DNA from: Stropharia rugosoannulata
Taxonomy: Eukaryota; Basidiomycota; Agaricomycetes; Agaricales; Strophariaceae
Length of the DNA stretch: 64,000 nucleotides
Reading direction: 5' to 3'
Assembly: GCA_028532985.1 (NCBI GenBank)
Contig: JANCIK010000001.1
Coordinates: forward strand, 1,488,001-1,552,000
Below are positions 10,481 to 22,798 of this stretch, piece after piece. The notes under the pieces were generated by a model, which ran no database searches, had not been told where the DNA came from, and saw only the letters and a list, made by a program, of their open reading frames with translations. How positions within the stretch are numbered: the stretch's first letter is position 1; every line of letters begins with the position of its first letter. The translations under genes and the position numbers were made by a program.

Positions 10481-13400
10481 TTAATCAAGTAGTTCATTAT
10501 CCTCCAAACTCGTTGTTGAAGATTTCTCAAACAAAAACGAGATAGTTCCAGCGGGAAATTCTTGCGGTAAACGCGCGTCGTTCATAGATTGTATCGTCTC
10601 GAGATCCACACTTGCTAATAATGAATCCAATCGACTCCCGTCTGCTCCTTGCGCTACCTGGGCATCTTTTGTGGACACATTTATCACACGGCGCAAGATG
10701 TCATCCTGAACTAGATCTTCAGCTGTGGATTTTAGACAATTGATATGCTTCCATTCGCTTAACGAAGCAAGGCCCATCTTCTTCTTTTTTAGGTACTGTA
10801 AATAACAATAGTTAGTAGATGAAAAATGAGCTGAGCACTAGATACAAACTGCTGTCTCTGCTGCATCGGAATGGGCAGTGGACACTTCCGAAGCGCAAAT
10901 GAATCCCGCCGTTGTAGTATCCTGCTCTACAGGACATCCATCGTTTTCAGGAACATCGTGCGTTGAGTTATCACAATGACATTCCAGTAAATCATGAGTA
11001 TTGCAAGCTGTATCTGGATGAATACGGAAGATGTCGCGCAACTAATGTTTCAAATTAGCAAGCTGTCAATCAGGTCTCGAACAACTTCACGCACGTCCTT
11101 ACGAGTGAAAGAATCACTTTTTGAGCTCGCGGAGCCCTAGAGGTATATATTTAGTTTTTTTTACTTAAATCAAATGATGCTTCCTTCACCGATCCAATGA
11201 GTGCTTTGGAAAGAGTATAAGAAAATATTAAACCTCATGAGACAAAAACTCACATTCGCTCAGAGCAAGTTTTGTAACCTGTCGCTGGTAAATTTTCTCT
11301 AGAAAGACATTGATATAAGATACGAAAAAAAAAACCCCCCCCCCCGTAAGTACTACTTACCGTCTATTGCCCCTGCGGTCAGTAGCCTGTAAATGAAGAC
11401 TGGGCGTTTTTGACCATCTCTATATTTATGATAAGTATGGGAGAAGACCTATGATGACGATACAAAAGATGTACATACCGATGGCAACGAGCCATAGACT
11501 GTAAGTCATGACTATACTCCTCGTTAGGCAGTTCGATACATAGTATTATCGCGAATGAACTACCTCGGGTTCCAGTCCGAGTCGACAAGAAAAAGACGCG
11601 AAGCTCCTGCAGGACGGCCGTTAGATTATCTAGCCCATTCATAACGCTAAACTGACCAATCAAGTTTATTCCTACGCCACCTGAGACGAAGTAATCCATG
11701 TCAAATTGATCAGAGAGTGACGCAAAAAGTGAGACTGACCTGCTTTGGAACTAAGGAGAAAGACAACTACCAAAATTATGAGACAAAAAGCAGGGCATAG
11801 ACTCGAGCACGTCACATACATCCGTTATGTTGATTTCCCGAGTTAAAAGCGTTGACACATTCCTGTCGTTTGTGCTGCGGGGTTTGTCTAAAGATGTGTT
11901 TAATTAGGGGATAATTGATAGTTCATTCGAGCATAGAATGCTTACCCATCCAACCGATAATAAGAATATGTCATTTTTCTACAGAATGCCTCCAAGATGT
12001 TGAGAGTCGAAGTGTAGTGAGATACAAGTACACATTTTTCCGACGTGTTCTAAGATTTATTCAAAATATGAAATTAGGAAAGATACAATACACATACCTG
12101 GCGCAAAATTCGTAGAATTTTTGAAAGGACAATGAGTTTTCCTTTTCTTTGTTTATTATCACTTGGGTTGTAGCGTTCAGTATTAGCCACTAACCACTTA
12201 ATGAAACATCCGCTATACTGGCTCTATCAGGGAGAAGATTCAAGGCCTCAATGACTGAAGATTGTTGCATTGAGGGAAGAACTTCTTTTTTTCCTTTGAT
12301 ACTGTCTGCTGTCGCTTTCAACAGTATTGGACTATTGCTAATCTTGGTCAAGATATTTATGAGTGCCAACGACTCAGCCGTTGAGCTCTGTATGAGATCG
12401 TCAAGCTTATTAGGGTTTAGTATTTTGGAAAACATTGCGAGCTGCACAGGTGTAGGCGTTATAAATACAACAAATTCGGCTGCATAATAGGTAAGGAACT
12501 CATGGCTAATGGATGTCTTATTTTCTTACATTTAGGTGGTAAATGGTTCTTCAGAAGCGTCGTATCTCTCCTTAAGACAAAACTTTTTGCCACGGAAAGT
12601 AGCTGCGTAAGATATATTAGCCCAGTAAAATACTTAAGGTGAGAAGGAAAAAAGAGCATGCCTGACTAATTCTTGATTCGCCTATTTCGATCTCCTTGGC
12701 GGTAGCATCCGGAGCTCTACTTTTGAGTATGGGCGTTTCGTAAACTTTCCGAAACACATTATAGTCGTCTGCAGTGCATGAGGTCATTGTATATTGACTG
12801 AATGATATGAGAAAGTAATACCAAGAAGACCTGGATTACAAAAATCTGCCTGGTGATACGCGGATTAGTTTCAAGAAAGAAATGATAAAATATGAGATTC
12901 ACGAACCATTGCGTGAAATTCGCCGAGGTCATTTTGAATTGGAGTACCCGATAGTATAACGCGTCGAGGAGTAGACAACGCTTTGAACATGGCCGTCGTT
13001 TTGTTATTCGCAGACTTCAACCGGTGACCTTGCCATAAGATAGTTCAAATGTCTGGGTAGGCAGGTGGGACCGCACAAGCTACCTTCATCACAAACTATC
13101 AAACCAACCGGGGGACTAAACCAAGATAAGTGATTGAATTTGAGACATGAGTCAGACCTACAATATATCGGAAAGCTTATCTCTACAACGAAAAAAGTCT
13201 ACTCAGCATTGTTCGGATAACCCTAGGATGTTACGAACACTACTGTTCTAAGACGTTCGTATCCAATTATCAAGACTTCGTGGACTTTTCTAGAAGGAAA
13301 GCAATTAAACAGCGCACGAGTTCGAAAACGAGAGTACAAACGAGCGACCAAAAAGATCGACTGCGTTGTTGCTTTTATCGCAGGTCAAAACACCGACTCG

Positions 13401-15337
13401 ATCTCTTCCTAGCCATTTGTGGAACTCAGCCTTCCAGTTCTGCATCATCGTCAATATCAAAGTAATGGCGATTCCTCCACATATATACAACTCACATTTA
13501 TGAGTGAAACTGGGCAAACGATCAAAACCTTCTGAACAACTGGGTTGGGAGATGCATATGGATTTTGCTCTACGAACAATACATCAGTAGTATTCGGATG
13601 TATGTCGCAAAAACCACCTTACTGAGCAAAGTCCAGATAAGACTTATGGTCTAATAAGAAATAAGTTCATGCCAGTGATACTGATCTGACGACTATTTCA
13701 CTCACTTGTAAGGTTTTCCCGAGACCCCTGATAAATTATTGATACAAATACGGGAAAGAAAAACGAAGGGCGTACATTTCATCAGCCAGGATACAACCCT
13801 GTCCTTCATGTTTGCGCAAACCCATGACGCATTCATATAAGAACGAAACTCCTAAAGGAAATGTGGTTGTGCGAAAACAAAACTGCAGGTGCAAACATAC
13901 CTTCCCTTTGATGAGGTCTCATTCTCCGTGAAAGAATAGGATCCACTATAACAGGGACCACAGCCAAATTCCTGGGAATACCAATAAGGCAATATCCCTT
14001 CAAATAAAGTGCATATTACCGTTTATTAAACTTCTTCATATGTTCCTTTGTCGGGGCCTTCAATACCAAAGCCTCTAGTGCCTCTGGGTCGTGCCTGAAA
14101 ACAGAATTTCAACGACAGTGAAAACCACGGACTAGAAAGACTGACAAAGGCCCTTTAACTCGAGGTTTGAAATTAGATATGGCATGTGAATGGAATGAAA
14201 TTTTATAGGGTTTTGCAGTGCCCTCCGTCGAGGTTATGTTTAGAGGCTCGACTGGCGTTGTTTCGTTTTCCGCTCCAACGTCAGGTCCGCCTTCAGGTAG
14301 TTGTTGTGGCGAAATTGGCATGTCCAACTCAACCTCTTTACCGCTAATCATGGTGGTATATCCTTGAGTCAACGGTTGACCTTTCCATGCCACAGAGCCC
14401 ATACTACGTTATCCATGCATCAAATTAGAATCTAAAGTATGAGGAAGTGCCTTACACTTTCCCATCTTCTGATAGCATCGTTAACTCGCCCTTGACGAGG
14501 GTGATATATGCGTCTCCATCCCACGTTTTAATTTTTTTGCCCTGAGGCTTGCGCCTAGGGAGAACATTATGTGTAAGCTTGCAAACGTTTGTAGAGTACA
14601 TCCGAATCACTTGCCAATTAGCGGTCCAGCAAGTCTGCTGACATGTATCGCTTGTCTGAATAGACGAAGATGTGCTCGCATTTATGTTGTCTTTTGCTGT
14701 TGGTTTCATTGAGGCAATAATAGCACCATTCCCACAGGTGCTAGGCAATTTCATGGACGGAGGGTTGAATTTCATTCTATACTTGCTCGTTGTTGCAACA
14801 GACCCGACTGGGGCTACAGTAGCGTTTCGTCCAAAACAGACCCCGGATTGATACTGGTCCAGCGGTATTTTCCTTTCCACTTCAATTTCCTTCGACCCGA
14901 CAAAAAGATTTTTGCCTGCGCATAAAGGCAAGGCTTTCGTTGATTTATCGGTTAGCATTCTACATCGTAGTTGACAGTCAAGTCATTAATCGAGCAGGAA
15001 TAAACAACATACAATGATCCATCACAATTGTAGACTGAAATTCCAGTGTTCAAATTAGCGACAAGTACTGCATCCCCATCCCACGTTTTGTGCTTTTTGT
15101 ATTGGGGGTTCCGCCTGTAAAATTGGTTAGCCTACTTGGTGTGGTGTTGACAATTATATATGCTCACCATTGAACCATCCACACTTGATCCTGAGATTGG
15201 TGGGTAGTAGTGGATGTGTTTTCATCACCCGTATGATTCAAAGACGTTCGCTTTGCGTTATGCCCATCAAGGTCCTCTGTTGCTCTACGTTTCATAGAAC
15301 TACTGGCGCTTGGATGAAGGGTCTGAAAAGATGGCAT
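10481..15337 (-). CDS. RDH54: Rad54B/Rdh54 (Tid1) SNF2-family DNA translocase
   Basis: Double-stranded DNA translocase that works with Rad51/Dmc1 in homologous recombination. The gene is broken into many small exons but the core is intact: ILADEM+GLGKTLQ (motif I, split by an intron at about 13770), VCDEG...HRLKSANNKT (Walker B, about 13000..13110), ILSGTPIQNDLGEFHAM, GGVGINLIGASRLFLVDSDW, SMARCHRDGQKRPVFIYRL and LLTAGAIDEKIYQRQVTKLA. The C-terminus has RDIFRIHPDTACNTHDLLEC, diagnostic for Rdh54/Rad54B rather than Rad54. The N-terminus carries two copies of the W-R-x-P-Q-x-KK-x-KTWDGDA module, where the human and budding yeast proteins, as I recall them, have one. The intron 14555..14614 uses a GC donor. 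The start is placed at the ATG 15335..15337, but an upstream exon is possible. Confidence 0.9.
11325..11345. repeat. Homopolymer junction A10-C11 inside a RAD54B intron
   Basis: Ten A are followed directly by eleven C on the + strand. The tract lies in the intron between the exons encoding LLTAGAID and EKIYQRQ. Run length may be unreliable in the assembly, but it does not touch coding sequence. Confidence 0.9.
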
Positions 15338-16233
15338 TTGATACCGGGTCGAAGTTGTATTGATATATTCCAAATCCTTATTCGTTTGTCTAGGCTTTTA
15401 CCAGCAATTCCTAGTACAGCCTGGGTGGCAGGCAGCTATTATTGTAGGGGGCCCTTTACGGATTGCCCAGGTTTCAATGTCGATTGAAAGACGCGTCGCA
15501 ACTGTGGATATAAGCTTAATAGAATGGAAATACAGCGTTTGGACCTCCGAGCAGTATCGCAGAGCTAACTTAGAGGCAACGCAGAGGGAAAAGGTTTAAT
15601 AGAAGCGGTAAGTTCTTGAAAGCGGGCTAGAGGTACGTGTCCGGCAACAAGCAGAGGATGAGCGGGGCTGTTCAGTAGAAAAGTGGGCCGAGTCCGATAA
15701 AGAAGATGCTTAAGGGTCTAAAGGCGCCTTCTACTAATACTTACTTAGTAGTTCTTACGAACCAGCCTTGAGTTGGCCTTGAGCCGAAAGCGCTCCTTCA
15801 GCAATCCTTCAGTGACAGGGCCAGTGATTGATTGAAGCACGGGCTGTCACAGTCACCTGACCGTTTGTTGTCGCGAAAATGTCACAGCTAATTGGGACTC
15901 TACGATTAAGTCACGGAGACATCGCGACTCTTCGACTTACTCGACAGTCCTGCATTAGGCCAGAAATCTCGACAGACGCCACTTTTATAATCCTTCACAT
16001 ATACCAAAACATAGGACCCTCTAAGTGTTCCCCTCAAATATTACTGCCTTAGCTCTCTTGTAGCTCTCAGTGGCAACTCAGTGGCAACCTTTGAAGTTTG
16101 AAGTTTGTTGGAAGTTTGACTTGGTCCTTGGAAGGCTCAATAAAAGCTACTGCAATCTCTCACTACTTTAAGTGTGCAAAGCTTGGGTCTTTCTCAGTGC
16201 TCTCACAATAAGAATAGCGCTTCTCCTTTTGAA
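15338..16233. other. Shared upstream region of RAD54B and YEN1
   Basis: This 896-bp divergent spacer separates two recombination genes. It contains short direct repeats (CAGTGGCAACT twice near 16068..16090; TGAAGTTTG-type units at about 16092..16120) and an ACGCGT hexamer at 15491..15496. No open frame shows a recognisable domain. A 5' exon of RAD54B could lie near 15380..15420. Confidence 0.5.
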
Positions 16234-18611
16234 ATGGGTGTTCCTGGCCTATGGGATGTAAGGACATTTCATGTTGCTTTCCAAGACTATTAGTACCCCT
16301 AATGACAATCCCACTAGGTTCTGAATGAAGTAGGCAAAGTTATATCCATAGCCAAATTAGCAACTATCGATGGATTCCAAGAGAATCATTGTGGAAGGCA
16401 AGCCTATTGACTTTAACCGCACCTTCGTTGCGCATTAACACATCAGCGAAGGAGAGCGTATCGCGTTGGAATTGACGTCAGTATATGGTTCGAACTCTCG
16501 AAAAATAGCAAAGAAGGGGATAACCCCTCTCTGCGTTATCTGTTTTACAAGCTAGTCTGGCTTTGTAAGTAGTTGCTCACTCATCTCTCATCAACCATTC
16601 TCTCACGTTTCTAGCCAAATTATCTATTATTCCACTATTCGTATTTGATGGAAGAGAACGGCCCAAAGTCAAAGTATGCTCTTTGCTATAACAAACAGTG
16701 AATCAATAATAAAATAGAATAGCGCGGCAGTAAAATGGGCAAATCTGGGTCACACCCTCTGTCTCGCCCTTTCAAAGATTTTTTGGATGCTTTCGGTATA
16801 GAATGGCGAGAGGTGATACCGTTCTGACATCTTTACTCCGTAATTCAAACTTATCTACCAATCGAAGGCACCAGGAGAAGCGGAAGCCGAACTGGCATTT
16901 TTGAACCAAGCAGGTCATATTGACGCTGTTTTGACTGACGACTGCGATGCATTCGTATTTGGAGCTCACACTGTTATGAAAAAGTGAGTTCTGCCTACTC
17001 TTATTAGTATCCGACATAATCGTGTAACAACCTATCTACAGCCCAAACAATGGTTTGAGTGGCAACAAGAAAAATCCTGCCAAAAATTCTAGTGGTAAAA
17101 CAGACGAGTTCCACACCTGGATTCTTAAATCTTCGGATATAGCCAGCAGCCCGCAAGTTTCACTAAAGCGTGGTGGTCTCGTACTTTTCGCTCTTCTTTC
17201 AGGGGGTGATTACGACAAGGTAAGAAGAAATTAATTAATGCGGTTAACGTTTACACTGATTTCTCTCCTTCAGGGTGTTCATGGTGTAGGCAAAGGCATT
17301 GCACATCAATTAGCTCGCAGTGGGCTTGGGGAGGACTTGTTACAGGCTTTCCAAAATCTTCCCGAACCAATCTTCATGAAGTACCTACCACAGTGGCGTC
17401 TGCGAGCCAAGCAAGAGTTGACTAAAATCAGTCCCCGTACTAAACTTCCGGAAACATTCCCTCCGCTTGAAGCCTTCAAGAACTATGCAATGCCATTCAA
17501 CAGCGGCAGCAAGCATGGGGGAACAGGTTCAGCAAACAGTCTAGCACTGCGAGACAAGAAGAACATGAACATTGCTGCAATTGCTGGCCTATGCGAAAAA
17601 TATTTTGAATGGGGTACTAGAAACGAGATCATCTACAAATTTTCCAACTCAATTTGGCCAGGTGCAGTGTTACATGTCTTGAGACGTTCTGCCCTCGAAA
17701 TGGACGAGAACGAACGGTTGCACAATGGCTACAGTGAAGAAATTGGAACCCCCGCCTCTCTTGTGGGGCGGTATCTCGGGGGAGGAAGCCGTATTGACAG
17801 AATTTCTGAAGCCTTCGTGAATCGCGGGCCAGCGGTGCCTGTGGTAGTCCCTTCCGCAGATAATGTCGATCACCCGCCCCTAATTCTCCGGATCGTGCGC
17901 AGTCGCGAGCACACCTCCACTGACTCGACCACAGACTATCGCGTTGAAATCCAACCGAATCAACTAGTGCAGCTTGCAAACTCCGGTATAACCGGAAAAC
18001 GGCCTCCTCGCCCTCCCAAGGAAGGAGTGCGACTGCGCAAAGAGGCTGAGAATCCCAATACAATATTATTACAGTGGATCCCGGCTGTCATAATGGAACG
18101 GGTTCACCCAACCTTGGTCAACCAGTATCATTCGAAACAGAGTATCAAAGGCCAGAGGAAAGCGAAAGCGAAAGAGCGCGCATCATCTCCCTGGTCTATT
18201 TCCGAAGACAACGATTCCTCCTTGCCTGCTCAATCAAGTCAAGCATCTTATTCGGTACATGCCAGCCAAGCTACCTTAAGCGCATACACATCTCTTCCAT
18301 TTGTGGACAAAACGAATTTGGGTGGGTTTTCGTTTACCTTTGATGACCCGGATAGCGCGCAGTTTGATAACTGCATACACATTGAAGAATACCTTGACGG
18401 TACAGAGGAGGAAGACGATCAGCCCAAAACAGCTTTTGAAGTACTTTGTGACAGAATAATCTTGGAGCCAACAAAGTCAAGCGGACAAAGAAAACGCAAA
18501 GCGCAAATCCCTGAGATTGATGTAGGGGTCGCAAGTGCTAGTGATGCAGCTCCCAAAAAGAAAAGGAAATCACTATTGTTGGACAGGCTTGACGAGGTGA
18601 ACTTCGTATAA
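16234..18611 (+). CDS. YEN1: Yen1/GEN1-type Holliday junction resolvase (XPG/Rad2 family)
   Basis: Structure-specific nuclease that resolves Holliday junctions. The first exon (16234..16257) encodes MGVPGLWD, the family N-terminus. Later exons give RRAYRVGIDVSVWF (catalytic Asp of XPG-N), IIPLFVFDGRERPKVK, APGEAEAELAFLNQAG and VLTDDCDAFVFGA (acidic XPG-I residues), then LLSGGDYDKGVHGVGKGIA (helix-hairpin-helix entry). The last exon is long (about 17274..18611). It ends in a Ser-rich, probably disordered tail with the basic patch KKKRK, a candidate nuclear signal. The intron at 16398..16451 has a GC donor (AG|GCAAGC); no GT alternative keeps the frame. All acidic catalytic motifs seen are intact. 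It is divergent from RAD54B and converges on QRI7 with a 215-bp gap. Confidence 0.9.
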
Positions 18612-18826
18612 AGCATCATATCTAAAAAGTCTGAGTACTATTCGTATCTTTTATATATCCTCCTTGAAATTCCTTTGATTTCTTGATATTTTGGCCGCAG
18701 TTTGGATACTTTCAATATACATATATATTAGTTATATCATTAATGTACTGTACACATCAAATATACATACACATTTATGTACTTTTGTCAAACTTTTATA
18801 AGCGGGAGGACATAAATAAGTTTCGT

Positions 18827-20331
18827 TCAAGCACCATATTTTGACAAATCCTCTAGACTCCATTTGGGTAGTAAGCCTACGTCATAGGTGTCAATATCAT
18901 TTGCTAAGAAGCGATGCATAGATGCCCATGCTATCATGACGGCGTTGTCTGCGTAACTGTAAGGCGATAATGCATGATAAACTGAACGTAGATGCTCTTA
19001 CCTGTACATAGGTATGGGGGAGGAAAGACGAGGTTAAATGGGGTGTTTTTATCATATTTGACGAGACAATCGTACAATCTTTTGAAGAAGGGTTAACATT
19101 GATACCTAGTAAAATATAAAATAAAATAAAAAGACACACTTTTTCCTGAGGTAGGTATTACTCGCGACACCCCCACTAACCACAACAGATTGCACCCATA
19201 TGTTCCGACTTCGACACCAGTCCAATGCAAGAATAAGTTTGTCTTCGAGGTGAAGCACAGCTCCGTTCTGAAAAGCACGCGCGATTGACCTCTTCGTTGG
19301 GAGGTCTAATTTTTCGACCCCACCTGAAAATTCAATAAATAGCTTGATATGCGAATGTAGGGCTGAAAATGAAAATGCTAGTCTATTGGGCATTGGGCGT
19401 GGTAAGGGTGGAATTTCTGGGGAGGCTTCCCCTTCAGGATTTTCCGAACAGAATCTTTCTAGTGCATCTCCTGGTCCCAATTTTGTCCATTTAAGTTGCA
19501 AAAGTTTGGATACTTTATCAAACGATCTTCCTATACTTTCATCGCCTGTAGTGGCCAAAATTTTGAAGGAGTTTACTGATGTCGCGAGAAGAAGCAATGT
19601 ATGACCGCCAGAAACCAATAGAGTCAGGAAGGGAAACGAAGGTTCTTGTGGCCATGAAGTCAAAAGAGGTGTCAAAGCATGCCCTTGCTGACACAGCCTG
19701 GAGTCAATTGGGTATGTCGTCTGTGTAAGAGACTTGAAATTACCATATGATGCACTCCTACTAAAGGTTTGCATGTGGCAGCAGCCAACGATTTTGCAGC
19801 ATTCATGCCTACACTCAAACAGCCTGGCATGCCTGACGATATATCGTACAGCGAAGTGTATAACACAGATAGTGAAGAATCGTACCTGGACCTCTGGTGA
19901 ACGCAACTCCATCAATATCTCGCGTGAAATCCATTCCGGCTTCATCCAGCGCACGACGTATTGCACTGGGCTGAAGAATGTTCATATGCGGCGGTAACAG
20001 CGAATATGTGAATGATCTTACCAAATTGCGCTGGTGTGAACCAATGGCGCCCATAGGATATATTCCACCATAAACTTCATGTCTGAACGGGTATATTTGT
20101 TGAGCAATGCCAGCGTTCACAGTAACATAAATCTCCGTCCCACATATCATGTTGCTTCATCACGACGTTTGAATGTATTTTGCGCGATGAATCTACAATT
20201 GCAGCGCAAGTATCGTCCGCTGAGGTTTCAATAGCGAGCACCTTGAAATGTCGACGCGCCGCAGGTGTGTTGGTGGAAGTTCGCGTAAATAATAGTCTTC
20301 GGGCAGTGGGTGCAGAAAGTCGGCACGTCAT
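18827..20331 (-). CDS. QRI7: Mitochondrial tRNA N6-threonylcarbamoyladenosine synthase Qri7
   Basis: TsaD/Kae1-family enzyme that installs t6A at position 37 of mitochondrial ANN-decoding tRNAs. The start ATG (20329..20331) opens an Arg/Ser/Thr-rich presequence ending ARRHFK, then VLAIETSADDTCAAIVD, the family N-terminus. Metal-binding HHM+QGHALTPLL is assembled across an intron near 19690..19740. It is followed by FPFLTLLVSGGHTLLL, ATTGDESIGRSFDKVSKLL, VVSGGVASNTYLRK and the C-terminal YADNAVMIAWASMHRF. The stop is at 18827..18829. Several introns are required. The presequence and the OSGEPL1-like architecture favour the mitochondrial paralogue over cytosolic Kae1. Confidence 0.9.
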
Positions 20332-20548
20332 TGAAGAGAAGGCAGAGTGATGAATGTTGGATGAATGACTTGGTGGCGAGAAAGCTTGAACGCGGCGAAG
20401 CGGAACCAAACAGAGCTCAGGAACGAATCGGCGGTAACAGTCGGAAGATGATATATAATTTAGCAGACGCCGAGCAAATGCATGGAGATCTGTCATAAGC
20501 TCATACATACCTTCTTCCACTTTCTTTGATTTGTTCTGAAGATATCTT

Positions 20549-22684
20549 ATGTGGTCCTCTTCACATATACAGGGACCCCGGCGATCTCACGATCAAAGTC
20601 ATAGCGATTTGAAAAGTCGGACATCATCGTCATCGCCTGATGACAGTGGAACAGAAGGCAGACAAAGACGTACATCCAGTGATGCGACACCCCGTCAGGC
20701 GCCTGCAACAACTCGCTTCCTCGATTCACTTAACGATCAACACACAAGCCGTAGCGTTCTATCGTCGACTTCAGCCCTATCTTCCGACAAACCAGAGGGT
20801 TTCTCTTCAGCAAAGCGTCTGGGATATTTTGCTGACAAGCTGACATCGTCTCTTTCCGGCACTGGCAAGGACGCTACAGCCCATAAAAGTCCACTTCATC
20901 CTACCCAGCTTCTACACTCTCACAGCAGTAGAACTGACCAAGCAGCGGTTTCTAATTCAACCAATTCGTCCGCTGCCATGGCTGCACCCTCTGCCATGTC
21001 TTCTGCCAACAAACCACATGCTTCTCCGTCGTCTAAAGTAAGTCCAACATACAATATCCAACTGAACGGAACGTATAACTTACTTTCCATGTAAACCAGG
21101 CTCCATTTGGTCGTACCTATGACCCCAAGGTCGTTTCGCGGGAAATGCAGCGATTAGGCAGTCTGGTACCGTCGACATTAGCACCGCAACTGTCGACGGC
21201 CCCTTCAGTGACTTCCTTAGCTATACCTCCTTCTGGAAGCACAGCTCAGGCCACTTCATTATCTTCCTCCAGCAACGAGCCTTGGGGTGCACTGCATGTT
21301 CATGTCCTACCTCTATTTAACGGAGAGCCTCTACGAATTCCAATGTGAGTTACGTCATCCTTGTAGATGATAACAACTCTGAGAATGACTGAATGCAGAG
21401 AGGATCTTAATATTCTAGTCAAACGACATATCCAGTCGGTTGTGTCATCGTACCCCTCCAAAGCTCTGGCAATGTTAGAAAATGACGCTTCCGAACTTAT
21501 TGCCTCTGGCATGGTTACCCTCAATGCTAAACTTACGGATATCGACGATGATAAACTTGTAGCTCGAGTCGTCGAGATATGGGGATTCTTTTGGGATCAA
21601 GTGCTTACATATTTGGAAGGGGTGTGTTCGTTCATTAACTTCCTTGGCAGTCATGTCTGACTTCCGAGAATAGGTGCTCCTGCCACTTCAAACAGACCCA
21701 TTACTCTCATCTCTGTATCGTACCCCAAAGACGCACAGGGCAACATCGCCTACGCGACAAACGGGCTCAAAAGTTTCTATATCTTCCTTGAGTTCTGCAT
21801 CCTCATATCACATTGATGTTCGCTCCGTAGCTCTGAAGTCGTTTAGAGATAAAGTGATTTTGCCCATATCCCAACGCCTACATAATCGACTGTCACAGGC
21901 CAATCGTCAAGATGGCCTTCAAGAGACAAATTCTTACCAACAGCCGAGGTTACAACAAATGTAGAGCTTCCAAGTCATTTTAATGAAAGTTCCCAATTAA
22001 CATATCTTTAGGTTACTAGTCCTCGCGTCACAAAATACCCCGTTTCCCGTAACGTTTTCTTTGAACACTCGGACTCCCCAACCGACAGCTGGAGAGAGCG
22101 CTATCAAAGATCTACTGCACCTTGTTCGCAGCCCGCACCCGGAAACGGATCCAAGATTTAAAAGCAGTCCTGGTTTCCAAACTCGGACACCAACATTCAT
22201 ATCCGCTGGGTTGCCTCGGGACCGACGAGGTCGTGTAGCACTGAAAGGGAAGAATCCACCCGACCTTGTCACTCTACGCGGCCTTGGGCAATCGGAAGAT
22301 CCTTATGGAGACGATACTCCCCGTGTTGGTGGAGGCCCTTCAAGCTACATTGTCGAGCTAGAACAAGAACGCAAATTCTTAGATTCTCTGCGGTCAGTAG
22401 ACCTATTAAGACTTACCAGCCAAAGGCACTGATACAATATGACAACTTCAGAAGTCCAGATATAGAACCTGGCAATCGCGTTACATCCGGAGGATGGGGC
22501 CTTGGAGCTGGTAATGTGGAGAATAGTAAAGATGAAGATGAAGATGAGATGGATTGGGATCAAGCCCAGGTAAGACTTCTTTTACGACATTCTTTTGAAT
22601 GGAATTTTAACACTTCTCCAGGCTGTAGTAGAGAGGATGGTTGGGATGAACCACTCTACAGATCCGCGTCGTAGGAATGCTTGA
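20549..22684 (+). CDS. BIT61: TORC2 subunit Bit61/Protor (HbrB family)
   Basis: HbrB-domain proteins are non-catalytic subunits of TOR complex 2 at the plasma membrane. The first exon (ATG at 20549) encodes about 160 Ser/Thr/Pro-rich residues, likely disordered. The HbrB core follows across introns: WGALHVHVLPLFNGEPLRIP, IEDLNILVKRHIQ, LVARVVEIWGFFWDQVLTYL, GVLLPLQTDPLLSSLYR and DVRSVALKSFRDKVILPISQ. The tail includes an acidic DEDEDEMDWDQAQ segment and ends PRRRNA at 22684. At least five introns are needed. It converges on JNM1 with a 114-bp gap and is divergent from QRI7 with a 217-bp gap. Confidence 0.85.
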
Positions 22685-22798
22685 ATCTGACATTATGTGA
22701 GGCACATATGACACCTTAGCATATTTCCGGTTTATTTCTGTATATGTAGAGTACTATGTAAAAACAAAGGGAATGTATTGGCTTCATGAAGTTAGACA

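Noticed and set aside
10481..15337. RAD54B looked like a pseudogene because the open frames are short and scattered.
   Set aside because: Every helicase motif can be assembled across short introns with consistent phase, including GLGKTLQ, DEG-HRLK and the GASRLFLVDSDW block. No frameshift or stop remains.
15491..15496. ACGCGT near the RAD54B start as a cell-cycle (MCB) promoter element.
   Set aside because: The same hexamer occurs at several other places in the window, including inside exons, so a single copy carries no weight.
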